64,000 bases of DNA from Campylobacter concisus (GTDB lineage: Bacteria > Campylobacterota > Campylobacteria > Campylobacterales > Campylobacteraceae). Location: NCBI RefSeq assembly GCF_003048575.1, contig NZ_PIRZ01000002.1, positions 62,001-126,000 of the forward strand, in the 5' to 3' direction. Below the pieces are notes generated by a model. The model saw nothing but the letters and a program-made list of their open reading frames with translations, had not been told where the DNA came from and ran no database searches. The position numbers and the translations under genes are program-made. Positions 8,720 to 16,880 of this stretch are shown piece after piece. How positions within the stretch are numbered: the stretch's first letter is position 1; each line of letters opens with the position of its first letter.

Positions 8720-9369
8720 ATCACTCCTTTGATCTTTCTTAAATCATCTATAAAAATATTTTCAAAACTAGGATTTTTGCTGATCCACTCTGGCGAAAAC
8801 GTTGGTAAAATAAGGCTATTTTCATTTTTTAAAATACTACCTCTTATGCTTGAAAATCCACCTTTTAACAATAAATTTGGATATAAATGCATAAAAGCTT
8901 TTTCCCCTAAAGTCACGATTATCTTTGGTTTTATCAGTCTAATCTCTTCAAACAAATAAGGACGACAAAGTTCGATAGAACGGCTTAAAATCGGACTTTT
9001 ATCATCACTTTGTGAAATTTCGCACCGAAGTAGAGAACTTATATAAATTTCTTTTATATCTAAATTTAAACTATTTTTTATGGCATTTTCTAAAAATTTT
9101 TTACTGTTATTTTCATAAGAATCATTTTTTTTAGAAAATAATATAAACATGATTTTGCTATTTTCATTGCCGATGCCGGCTGTTACACCTTTTGAGCTAT
9201 TTCGCAAAGAGCAAAGAGAACATTTTTTTACTTCGCGGTTTAGCTCATCAATATTGTTGTAATCATGATAATTACTTAGACTAAGAAAATTTTTATCAAT
9301 AAACTTATAGCCAATTAGTTTTAAGAAAAATAATTTTTTTAAAAGCCTATTGTCTTTATTAAAATTCAT
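8716..9369 (-). CDS. Uracil-DNA glycosylase-family protein with diverged motifs
   Basis: The 217-residue protein has the overall layout of family 4-type uracil-DNA glycosylases: an early Cys-X2-Cys (CSLC) and a later Cys pair about 18 residues apart, the pattern that holds a 4Fe-4S cluster. The catalytic motifs are poor: the GEAPG-type motif is replaced around FILFSKKND, and the HPS-type motif reads FSPEW. It may bind DNA without normal glycosylase activity. The first 45 residues are Lys-rich and poorly conserved in character, so the start is uncertain. The ATG at 9369 lies only six bases after a TATAAT. Confidence 0.68.
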   Translation of the reverse strand: MNFNKDNRLLKKLFFLKLIGYKFIDKNFLSLSNYHDYNNIDELNREVKKCSLCSLRNSSKGVTAGIGNENSKIMFILFSKKNDSYENNSKKFLENAIKNSLNLDIKEIYISSLLRCEISQSDDKSPILSRSIELCRPYLFEEIRLIKPKIIVTLGEKAFMHLYPNLLLKGGFSSIRGSILKNENSLILPTFSPEWISKNPSFENIFIDDLRKIKGVI

Positions 9370-9375
9370 TTTTGG

Positions 9376-9381
9376 ATTATA
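9376..9381 (-). promoter_or_regulatory. -10 box very close to the start of the UDG-like gene
   Basis: On the minus strand a perfect TATAAT is followed by CCAAAA and then the ATG at 9369. Transcription would start at or next to the A of the ATG. No Shine-Dalgarno sequence is present, so the mRNA would be leaderless unless translation starts further inside. Confidence 0.5.
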
Positions 9382-9491
9382 ACTTGATTTGCTTAAAGTT
9401 TGAGTTATGGCTTTTTAAGCTAAGTTATTCAAAGGAATTTAAGTATTGCTTTGATAAAATCCCACTTTTTATATTAACTTTAAGGATAGAA

Positions 9492-9626
9492 ATGAAAAGG
9501 ACTTATCAACCTCATAAAACCCCTAAAAAACGCACTCATGGCTTTCGCTTAAGAATGAAAACTAAAAATGGCCGAAAAGTAATAAATGCTAGACGTGCCA
9601 AAGGTAGAAAAAGATTGGCTGCTTAG
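9492..9626 (+). CDS. rpmH: 50S ribosomal protein L34
   Basis: The 44-residue basic protein begins [11 protein letters not shown] and ends [10 protein letters not shown], which is unmistakable L34. The true ATG is at 9492 with TAAGGAT upstream; an in-frame extension to 9372 is not part of the protein. It is the first gene of the rpmH-rnpA-yidD-yidC-jag-mnmE block, the order found in C. jejuni. A TAAAAT at 9455-9460 may be the -10 box. Confidence 0.97.
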   Translation: MKRTYQPHKTPKKRTHGFRLRMKTKNGRKVINARRAKGRKRLAA

Positions 9627-9949
9627 CTGGTTTTGAGTCGTTAAACGGCTCAAAAGAATTCTCTCAAGTTTATAAAGAGGCTAGCAAGTGGCATTGTGAT
9701 GCTTGCATTGTTTTTTATAAACCAACAAATGAAAAAAAAATAGCAGTAGTTGCTAGTAAAAAAGTAGGAAAAGCGGTAGTTAGAAATAGAGCTAAAAGAC
9801 TTTTGAGAGCCGCTTTTTTTAACATTTCTAGTGAATTAAAAGATGGCACATATATTATGATCGCAAAAAATGGAATTACAGAGATTTCATTTGAAAAAAT
9901 TTGTAAAAATTTAAGTTGGTCTACAAAAAAAATGGGATGTTTAAAATGA
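9614..9949 (+). CDS. rnpA: Ribonuclease P protein component, apparently starting at ATT
   Basis: RnpA is the protein cofactor of RNase P, which trims tRNA 5' ends. The frame carries the family core [14 protein letters not shown] (RNR motif) and is open from 9608 to TGA at 9947-9949. No in-frame ATG, GTG or TTG exists upstream of the conserved domain. The only plausible initiator is ATT at 9614, inside rpmH, with AAAGGT about ten bases before it; this gives 111 residues and a 13-base overlap with rpmH. By spacing, the C. jejuni start Met falls at a TTA (9623) that overlaps the rpmH stop. The gene is surely real; the start is inferred. Confidence 0.88.
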   Translation: MGCLAGFESLNGSKEFSQVYKEASKWHCDACIVFYKPTNEKKIAVVASKKVGKAVVRNRAKRLLRAAFFNISSELKDGTYIMIAKNGITEISFEKICKNLSWSTKKMGCLK

Positions 9950-10287
9950 AAAAAATTGCGATTAAAGCTATCGCTTTTTATCAAAAATATATTTCCATAC
10001 TTCTACCAAAAAGCTGTCGCTATTATCCGACTTGTTCACAATACGCGATTTGGGAATTTCAAACAAATAGTTTTTTTTCTGCTTTTTTTGCAACATTTAT
10101 GCGAATTTTAAGATGCAATCAACTTTTCAAAGGCGGTATCAACTACCCAATCATCTACAAAAAATTTAACTTATGTTTTATATCTCAAAAAAGTGATACC
10201 AAAAATGTAAATTTTTGGTTTGTCCCTTGTCAGAATAGTAAATTTTATGTCGTAAAAGTATTAGATAAATTAAAGGAAAAAAAATAA
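9946..10287 (+). CDS. yidD: Membrane protein insertion efficiency factor YidD
   Basis: The 113-residue protein shows the YidD signature (CRYYPTCSQYA) after an N-terminal amphipathic segment (IKAIAFYQKYIS). YidD sits at the inner membrane and assists YidC in protein insertion. The ATG at 9946 overlaps the rnpA stop as ATGA, which fixes the start better than in-frame Met codons further upstream. yidC begins 1 base after its stop. Confidence 0.93.
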   Translation: MKKIAIKAIAFYQKYISILLPKSCRYYPTCSQYAIWEFQTNSFFSAFFATFMRILRCNQLFKGGINYPIIYKKFNLCFISQKSDTKNVNFWFVPCQNSKFYVVKVLDKLKEKK

Positions 10288-10288
10288 A

Positions 10289-11842
10289 ATGGAACAGATG
10301 TCTATGCAAAAAAGGTTGCTTCTTGCAGCGCTTTTATCTATTGTTTTTTTTATAGTGTATGATTTTTTTATGCCAAAAAGAGTGGTGCCTGAGCAAAACC
10401 AAACTACAATGTCTCAAGCAATAGATCAAAATAAAGCTCCAAATACAAATCAAAATACTCCGAAATCAAATGAAAATTTAGCTTCAAATGAGATAATCGC
10501 TACTATCAAAGGTCAAAGCTACGAAGCAAAAATAGATAAGCTAGGAAGAATTTCAAAATTCTATCTAACTGAAGAGAAGTATAAAACTGAAGATGGTAAC
10601 AAAATCGAGCTTGTTTCGCAAAATCCATTGCCACTTGAGCTTAGATTTAACGATAGTACGCTAAATGCCGATGCTTTTAAGGTTGCATATAGCAGTGACG
10701 CTAGCGAGATAGATGCCAGCAGGGAGCCTAGAACCATAAAACTTACTCAAAATTTAGATGGCGTTACGATTACAAAAAATATCAAATTTTACCCAAATGG
10801 TAGATATGAAGTTGAAGTAAATTTAAGTAAAAATGTTGATTATTTCATCACTCCTGGCTTTAGGCCAAACATCGCAGTAGATAGCTACACAGTTCATGGC
10901 GTTATGCTTAGAAACACGGATGATAGCCTAAATATTATAGAAGATGGTGACGCCAAAGAGGTTAAAAACTATGCAAATACCACAATAGCGGCCGCATCTG
11001 ATAGATACTATACGACGCTATTTTACTCATTTGAAAAGCCATTTGAAGTAGCCGTAGACAAAGATTCTAACAATAATCCTATTCTTTTTGTAAAGGCAAA
11101 TGATAATTTAAAATTAGGCGCATATATCGGGCCAAAAGAGCATAAAATTTTAAGTTCGATGGACGAGAGACTAAACGATGTTATTGAGTATGGTTGGTTT
11201 ACATTTATAGCAAAACCGATGTTTGCATTTTTAAATTTCTTGCATAACTACATTGGCAACTGGGGCTGGGCTATAGTTGTGCTAACACTTGTTATAAGGA
11301 TAGTTTTATTCCCACTTACATACAAGGGTATGCTATCTATGAATAAGCTTAAAGAGCTTGCTCCAAAGGTAAAAGAGCTTCAGACAAAATATAAAGATGA
11401 TAAGCAAAAAATGCAAGTTCATATGATGGAGCTTTATAAAAAGCATGGAGCAAATCCAATGGGTGGCTGCTTACCGATCTTGCTTCAGATCCCGGTATTT
11501 TTTGCGATCTACCGCGTCTTACTAAATGCGATCGAGCTAAAAGGCGCTCCTTGGATACTTTGGATACACGATCTTTCGGTAATGGACCCATATTTTGTAT
11601 TACCTATTTTGATGGGTCTTACGATGTTTTTACAGCAAAAGCTTACACCAACGACATTTACTGATCCTATGCAAGAAAAGGTGATGAAATTTTTACCTCT
11701 TATATTTACATTTTTCTTCGTGACATTCCCAGCTGGTCTTACACTTTACTGGTTTGTAAATAACGTTTGCTCGGTTGTTCAGCAAGTATTTGTAAATAAA
11801 CTTTTTGAAAAACATAAAAAAGCTGCGGAGGTAAAGGCTTAA
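10289..11842 (+). CDS. yidC: Membrane protein insertase YidC
   Basis: The 517-residue protein has an N-terminal membrane anchor (about 8-26), a large periplasmic domain (about 60-330) and the C-terminal five-helix insertase core with the conserved GCLPILLQIPVFFAIY segment. It inserts inner-membrane proteins alone or with SecYEG. The size matches Gram-negative YidC. AAAGGAAAAAAAT precedes the ATG. The stop overlaps the jag start by one base (TAATG), so the block is translationally coupled. Confidence 0.97.
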   Translation: MEQMSMQKRLLLAALLSIVFFIVYDFFMPKRVVPEQNQTTMSQAIDQNKAPNTNQNTPKSNENLASNEIIATIKGQSYEAKIDKLGRISKFYLTEEKYKTEDGNKIELVSQNPLPLELRFNDSTLNADAFKVAYSSDASEIDASREPRTIKLTQNLDGVTITKNIKFYPNGRYEVEVNLSKNVDYFITPGFRPNIAVDSYTVHGVMLRNTDDSLNIIEDGDAKEVKNYANTTIAAASDRYYTTLFYSFEKPFEVAVDKDSNNNPILFVKANDNLKLGAYIGPKEHKILSSMDERLNDVIEYGWFTFIAKPMFAFLNFLHNYIGNWGWAIVVLTLVIRIVLFPLTYKGMLSMNKLKELAPKVKELQTKYKDDKQKMQVHMMELYKKHGANPMGGCLPILLQIPVFFAIYRVLLNAIELKGAPWILWIHDLSVMDPYFVLPILMGLTMFLQQKLTPTTFTDPMQEKVMKFLPLIFTFFFVTFPAGLTLYWFVNNVCSVVQQVFVNKLFEKHKKAAEVKA

Positions 11843-12903
11843 TGAAAATAGAAGCAAATACCCTTCAAGAGGCATTTCAAAAGGCAGCTGAGAAGCTTAA
11901 CTGCTCAGTAACCCAGCTTGATATAAAAGTTTTACAGCATCCAAGCAGTGGTTTTTTTGGATTTTTTAAAAGAAGTGCGATCATTGAAGCAAATTTAGAA
12001 AATCAGCCAAAACCACAACACAAGCCAAAAAATGATAAAAATTTTGTTAAAAAAAATGATGAGAATGAGACCGTAAAAGAAGATAAAAAGCAAGCTAAAA
12101 AACACGATCATAGTGATAAAAAGCGAGGCCCTAAAAAACATAGAGATGAAAAAAGCGAAACTAAATTTGAGCAAAAAGAGCATAAAAATGAAAAGTCAAA
12201 TTTAAGTGAAAAAAATGAAGCTCTAGCTAAAGATGCATTTGCTCAAAAGAGTGAAGAAGAGGCCGAACCAGGATATGTGATAAAGAGACTTGATGAGCCA
12301 AAAGAAATAAAGGAGTCACAAGCTGGTAAAAATGCTCCTAAAAATATTTTAGATAATTCTATTATTGAAAATTTTAACCAAACTGATGAAGAGAGTGCAG
12401 CTCAAGCTTTACAAAAAGAAAAAAAAGAAAAAGCAGCAATCGACTTTGATAAAATTTTACCTGAGATCAAAGATGGCATGGACCGTCTTTTTAAGGCAAG
12501 TTGTTTTGATATTAGTAAAATTGAAGTTAGCAAATTTGACGATGAAACTGTACTTATAGAGCTTGATGGAGCTGACGCGGCTCTACTTATAGGTAAAGAA
12601 GGTTATAGATATAAAGCGATATCTTACATGCTTTATAACTGGTTAAACTCAAAATACAACCTTGCTATCCGCCTTGAGATCGCACGATTTTTACAAAATC
12701 AAGAAGCGATGATGGATCAGTATCTAAATGGCGTGATCGAGCGTGTGCAAAATAGCGGTAGAGCCCAGACGAAGCCACTTGATGGGGTTTTGGTTAAGAT
12801 CGCACTTGAAAAGCTTCGTGAAAAATTTCCAGAGAAATATGTCGGCATAAAAAGTGGCAATGACGGCAAATTTGTCGTTGTAAATGATTTCTTTAAAAAA
12901 TGA
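11842..12903 (+). CDS. jag: Jag/KhpB-type RNA-binding protein (Jag_N, KH, R3H)
   Basis: The 353-residue protein begins with a Jag_N domain (about 1-55, containing PSSGFFGFF), followed by a long Lys/Glu-rich linker (about 56-200), a KH domain ([13 protein letters not shown], near residue 250) and a C-terminal R3H domain. Such proteins bind RNA and are nearly always encoded next to yidC. The low-complexity linker is unusually long. The end overlaps mnmE as ATGA. Confidence 0.9.
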   Translation: MKIEANTLQEAFQKAAEKLNCSVTQLDIKVLQHPSSGFFGFFKRSAIIEANLENQPKPQHKPKNDKNFVKKNDENETVKEDKKQAKKHDHSDKKRGPKKHRDEKSETKFEQKEHKNEKSNLSEKNEALAKDAFAQKSEEEAEPGYVIKRLDEPKEIKESQAGKNAPKNILDNSIIENFNQTDEESAAQALQKEKKEKAAIDFDKILPEIKDGMDRLFKASCFDISKIEVSKFDDETVLIELDGADAALLIGKEGYRYKAISYMLYNWLNSKYNLAIRLEIARFLQNQEAMMDQYLNGVIERVQNSGRAQTKPLDGVLVKIALEKLREKFPEKYVGIKSGNDGKFVVVNDFFKK

Positions 12904-14225
12904 GTGAAACTATTGCGGCCCTTGCCACAGCCTATGGCATTGGCTCAGTTTCTATCGTAAGGCTTAGTGGCAAGGATGCCTTAACTACCTCTTTAAAACT
13001 TCTTAAACTTTCAAAATTAGAGCCAAGATACGCGAAACTAGCAAAAATTTACTCTCTTGATGATGAAATTTTAGACGAGGGCATTGTTATATATTTTAAA
13101 GCCCCAGCTAGCTTTACTGGCGAAGATATAGTCGAGTTTCAAACGCATGGCGGTATCGTAGTTAGTGAAAGAATTTTAAACGAACTAATTAAAGCTGGTG
13201 CAAGGCTTGCTATGCCTGGCGAGTTTAGCAAGCGAGCATTTTTAAATGGCAAGATGGATCTAGCAAAGGCAGAGGCGATGCAAGGGCTTATCACTTCAAA
13301 AAGTGAGATCGCAGCTAAAATTTTAACTCGTCAGATGCAAGGCGATCTTAGTAAATTTGTAGGAGAGATAAGGGGTGAAGTGGTCAAAACTCTTGCCTTT
13401 GTTGAGACGATGATTGATTATGCTGATGACGATCTGCCCACAAATTTGCTAGATCAAACTAAAGAGATGCTTTTAAGAAATAGCGAGAAGTTAGAGCATA
13501 TAGCCACTCTTAGTGAGCAAAGAAGAGGACTCATAGATGGCTTTAAGATCGCGATCGTTGGCAAGCCAAATGTTGGTAAAAGTTCTATTTTGAACTCGTT
13601 TTTGGCCTACGAGAGAGCGATTGTAAGTGATGAAGCAGGCACAACCAGAGATAGAATAGAAGAAAATTTTAAGATAGGTTCGCATTTAGTTCGCATAATA
13701 GACACTGCTGGCATCAGAAAAGATGCTGGAAGGATCGAACAAATCGGCATAAACTACTCGATTTCTGCCATAAACGAAGCTGATATTATCCTAGCTGTTT
13801 TTGATGGCTCAAACCCAAGCGATGAGCAAGATAAAGAGATAATCAAGCTCGTTTTAGACTCAAATAAAAAGGCTTTTTTTATATTAAATAAAAGTGATTT
13901 ATCTTTTAAATTTGACACCAAGCTAGATGGCGCTATCAAAATTTCAGCAAAAACCGATACGAGCGTAGTTTTAAAAGAGCTTGAGGGCTACCTCAAGACA
14001 CAAGATACCGACGAGATCATGCTAAGCTCAAACCGCCAAATTTTAAGCTGTAAAGAGGCGAGTGAGGCTTTAAAAAGAGCCTTTTTGAGACTCAGCGAAG
14101 AGGAGCTAGAAATTTTTGCTTATGAGCTAAATAGTGCGATAAAAGCACTTGCAAGTATTACGAAGCCGTTTGAGAGAAGCGAAATTTTAGACGAAATGTT
14201 TAGCAGCTTTTGTCTAGGCAAATGA
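12900..14225 (+). CDS. mnmE: tRNA uridine-34 modification GTPase MnmE (TrmE)
   Basis: MnmE, with MnmG, installs the 5-carboxymethylaminomethyl group on wobble U34 of certain tRNAs. The 441-residue protein has the N-terminal folate-binding domain, a G domain with P-loop GKPNVGKS at residues 221-228, the DTAG switch II motif and NKSD specificity motif, and the C-terminal FCLGK, the reactive Cys motif (CxGK). The length is typical. It is the last gene of the rpmH block; the lipoprotein genes follow after a 29-base gap. Confidence 0.96.
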   Translation: MSETIAALATAYGIGSVSIVRLSGKDALTTSLKLLKLSKLEPRYAKLAKIYSLDDEILDEGIVIYFKAPASFTGEDIVEFQTHGGIVVSERILNELIKAGARLAMPGEFSKRAFLNGKMDLAKAEAMQGLITSKSEIAAKILTRQMQGDLSKFVGEIRGEVVKTLAFVETMIDYADDDLPTNLLDQTKEMLLRNSEKLEHIATLSEQRRGLIDGFKIAIVGKPNVGKSSILNSFLAYERAIVSDEAGTTRDRIEENFKIGSHLVRIIDTAGIRKDAGRIEQIGINYSISAINEADIILAVFDGSNPSDEQDKEIIKLVLDSNKKAFFILNKSDLSFKFDTKLDGAIKISAKTDTSVVLKELEGYLKTQDTDEIMLSSNRQILSCKEASEALKRAFLRLSEEELEIFAYELNSAIKALASITKPFERSEILDEMFSSFCLGK

Positions 14226-14254
14226 TCAAATTTACTCTCTAGAAAAGGAAAACA

Positions 14255-14992
14255 ATGAAAAAAATCATATCTATAGCCGCTCTAGCTGCGTTGCTGGGCG
14301 GTTGCATGCCTTCACAGGATCATCTAACGGCTAACGTAGTATCGCCTGAACCGGACTGGATCAAATATCTAGAAAATGACGGCAGCGTCGGCAATATAGC
14401 ATTTTTCTCGGAAAATTTAAGCAAAACTTACGCGCTAAAAGACGGCGACGTCATCGGTATGGCGATCGTAAAAAGGGCTGATATGGCGCTGAAACTGGGC
14501 GATATGTATGCGCTAAACGGGCTTTCGTTTACGGTACTTGAGCTTGACGACAAGGAAAAATTCGGCTATCGCTACGTAAATATGCGCGATAAAAATGAGC
14601 TTGCGACTCTAAGAAATGCTAAAAAGGTCAAATTTTATCAGTTTGGCGGCGGCATATTAGAGAGCGTAGTTTTTAGCGCGGACTCGGGTGCGGTGTGCGA
14701 GAGTTTTGCGGCGGATAAGGCGGTAAAAGCTCATGCCGTGACTAATTATTACGATAAAGAAATCGCCGATAATAGCGAGTTTTTTGCGACCGTGATGGAT
14801 ATCGGAGTGAAAAAAGGCAAAAGCGCCGAGATCAAAAATCTAGATTTTAAATTTTTCGTTAGCGACGGTAAGCTAGCTAGTATGCAGACGCGGGCTCGAT
14901 CTGCGGAATTTAGGAGTAAAGTCATAGACGCCGACGCTAAAAAGCAAGAGCAAATCCTATCAAACATCGTTTGCGCCGCGCCCAAAAACTGA
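14255..14992 (+). CDS. Putative lipoprotein, paralogue family member A
   Basis: The 245-residue product has a lipoprotein signal with lipobox LGGC (Cys17). I do not recognise a named family. It shares clear blocks with the next two genes: W-x2-YL near the N-terminus, a KFYxF block before VCESF, then a YY pair and a terminal Cys region. The same Cys pattern recurs in the proteins at 20872 and 21469. It probably sits in the periplasm on the inner or outer membrane. Codons are much richer in GCG, GGC and CGC than those of mnmE just upstream, hinting at transfer. Confidence 0.75.
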   Translation: MKKIISIAALAALLGGCMPSQDHLTANVVSPEPDWIKYLENDGSVGNIAFFSENLSKTYALKDGDVIGMAIVKRADMALKLGDMYALNGLSFTVLELDDKEKFGYRYVNMRDKNELATLRNAKKVKFYQFGGGILESVVFSADSGAVCESFAADKAVKAHAVTNYYDKEIADNSEFFATVMDIGVKKGKSAEIKNLDFKFFVSDGKLASMQTRARSAEFRSKVIDADAKKQEQILSNIVCAAPKN

Positions 14993-15024
14993 TCGTTTTT
15001 ATCAAATTTAAACGCGAGTGCGAG

Positions 15025-15780
15025 ATGAAAAGTTTATTTCTAGCTGCTATTGCGGCATTGGCGTTTTGCGGTTGCGCTGGCATCGCTAGCAGCGCAAATA
15101 TAGCGGAGCGAGATGTCTCAAATATCGATGTTCCGGAGGATGACTGGACGAGATATCTGGATACGGACGGCGTCGTTAGAGAGGTTGCCTTTTTGACAGC
15201 GTTTTTCTCGCGTGATTTTCGCACTCAGCCTGAGGACGGCGAGGCTACCGGCTTTGCGCTTACTAAAAAAGACGGCGCCAGGCTGCCTTTTAGGCTTGGA
15301 GCCGTCTATAAAAGCGGCGATAGAGCGTTTATGCTAAAAGATGCCGATACCGAGGCGGAATTTGATCTAAAAGATGAAGCAAGTGTAACCGAGCTTCGGG
15401 ACGCTCGGCGGATCAAATTTTACGAATTTAGCTCAAATTTCACGAAAGTAGCGGTTTTTGAGGCGCCGATTTCGGTTTGCGAGGCGTTTCAAAAAGGCGA
15501 TAACGTGAGCGTGAAATCAGCATCTAGCTACTATGGCGGCGGGCAAAATTTAGAAAAAAGGTATTTTACGGCCGTTATAACGCAGGCAAACATTTCCTCT
15601 AAAAGCGGTGCGCCACTTTTAAAATCTCATATAGAAAATTTTACAAATCCAGACGGCCCGCGAGAGGTTGCCGTAAAAACGCCTAAATTTGAGGAAAAAA
15701 TCCAAAATGAGTTGCGCGGGTATGAGCTGAGGCTTAACCAAATTTGCGCTTTTGGCACGAAAAAAAGAGAGCAAAAATGA
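15025..15780 (+). CDS. Putative lipoprotein, paralogue family member B
   Basis: The start at ATG 15025 gives 251 residues with a signal peptide and lipobox FCGC (Cys17); an in-frame ATG at 14971 lies in the previous gene and would bury the signal peptide. It shares the W-x2-YL block, the KFYEF block and VCEAF with its neighbours but is the most diverged of the three, lacking the GGGILESVV segment. It overlaps the next gene as ATGA, so B and C are translationally coupled. The function is unknown. Confidence 0.72.
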   Translation: MKSLFLAAIAALAFCGCAGIASSANIAERDVSNIDVPEDDWTRYLDTDGVVREVAFLTAFFSRDFRTQPEDGEATGFALTKKDGARLPFRLGAVYKSGDRAFMLKDADTEAEFDLKDEASVTELRDARRIKFYEFSSNFTKVAVFEAPISVCEAFQKGDNVSVKSASSYYGGGQNLEKRYFTAVITQANISSKSGAPLLKSHIENFTNPDGPREVAVKTPKFEEKIQNELRGYELRLNQICAFGTKKREQK

Positions 15781-16538
15781 AAAACACGATTATTTTTAAG
15801 ACGGCTGTCGCGGCTGTCGCGGCTGTCGCGGCGTTAGCATTTAGCGGTTGTGCTGGCATCACCAGCGACATAGGCGGCGAGAGAGCGTGGCGTACGTATA
15901 TGGAAAACGACGCTAGCATACAGCAGATCGGATTTATAACCGAGACTACGGTCTACGAGATGAGCGGCGGTAAAACCGAGGAAAAATTCGGCGATTATAT
16001 GGGTAGAGCCGAGGTGAAATCGCCGGGCGAGAGCGACTCGGCGAGCCAAAATCTAGGCTGGGTTTATGCAAGCGGCGACGGCGTAAAAACTCTGATAGTG
16101 ATTGATCTGGATAGCGGTAAAAATGTAGATTTGAGCGATAAAGACGAGATAAAAAAGCTGCAAAGCTCAAAGAAATTTAAGTTTTACGAATTTGGCGGCG
16201 GGATCCTTGAGAGTGTGGTTTATAGCGCGCAAAAATCTCCCGTTTGCGAGGCGTTTTTCGGCGGCGAACCTATAAACGCCAGAAGCGTAATGAACTACTA
16301 CGTGGGCGCATCTGACGAGTTTTTCGCTACCGTGATCGACGCGAAGATAGTCGGCAATAAGGGCTTTGAGATAAAAAATTTGGATTTTAAATTTAACCTG
16401 CCAAGCGGCAAACTAGCCGAAGCTAAAGAGCAGGCGACCTCTGCGAAATTTAGAAAAGATGTCATCGAGCAAGACCTCAAAAAGCAAGGGCGTATCCTGC
16501 TAAACATACTTTGCTACTATAGCATGCCGAACAAGTAG
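15777..16538 (+). CDS. Putative lipoprotein, paralogue family member C
   Basis: The 253-residue product has a long signal peptide that includes an Ala/Val repeat (see the 9-base repeat at 15802-15832) and lipobox FSGC (Cys25). It is closest to member A: both have GGGILESVV, the NYY pair, EFFATV and KNLDFKF. The start at ATG 15777 overlaps the previous stop. The conserved Cys in VCEAF and the near-terminal Cys probably form a disulfide, as in the other members. Tandem hairpins follow the stop codon. Confidence 0.75.
   Translation: MKNTIIFKTAVAAVAAVAALAFSGCAGITSDIGGERAWRTYMENDASIQQIGFITETTVYEMSGGKTEEKFGDYMGRAEVKSPGESDSASQNLGWVYASGDGVKTLIVIDLDSGKNVDLSDKDEIKKLQSSKKFKFYEFGGGILESVVYSAQKSPVCEAFFGGEPINARSVMNYYVGASDEFFATVIDAKIVGNKGFEIKNLDFKFNLPSGKLAEAKEQATSAKFRKDVIEQDLKKQGRILLNILCYYSMPNK
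15802..15832 (+). repeat. In-frame 9-base tandem repeat in a signal peptide
   Basis: The unit CGGCTGTCG occurs three times followed by a partial fourth copy. It encodes repeated Ala-Val-Ala in the hydrophobic core of the lipoprotein C signal peptide. Because the unit is nine bases, a change in copy number would lengthen or shorten the signal core without shifting the frame. Confidence 0.8.
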
Positions 16539-16546
16539 GCGTTTGT

Positions 16547-16601
16547 GGCGGGTAATCACCCGCCGAATTTGACGCAGAATCGAATTTGCTTGCGTCAAAT
16601 T
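16547..16601. terminator. Two consecutive perfect hairpins after the lipoprotein genes
   Basis: GGCGGGT (16547-16553) pairs with ACCCGCC (16558-16564) across a four-base loop. One base later AATTTGACGCA (16566-16576) pairs with TGCGTCAAATT (16591-16601) across 14 bases. Neither is followed by a long T tract, so they may stop transcription with help or protect the mRNA end. Confidence 0.5.
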
Positions 16602-16880
16602 TAGGCTACTAATATATTTAAATTTTAATTTCCACAGCTACTTCAAATTTGGCATTTGTCTAAAATTTGAGCCGCTCGCCGTGACCCGCACTGCAAAAAT
16701 GCCGATTTTCGGTTAAATTTAGAGCCGAATCAATAACTACAAACAGAATATTTTTAGCTTGCCGTATGAAATTTAGGCTCTTGTTTTATTTGTCAAATTT
16801 GTCTCGTTTTCGTCCCTTTGGTTTATCAAGTTTTTATGCGAATTTAAGTAAAATCAACCAAAATTTTTTAAAGGCTAAAA
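16602..16880 (+). other. Non-coding stretch before purL, with a candidate -10 box
   Basis: The gap between the hairpins and purL holds no convincing gene. Short AAATTTAG/AAATTTGA words recur through it, as in other gaps of this window. TAAAAT at 16849-16854, 27 bases before the purL ATG, is a plausible -10 box. Confidence 0.4.
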
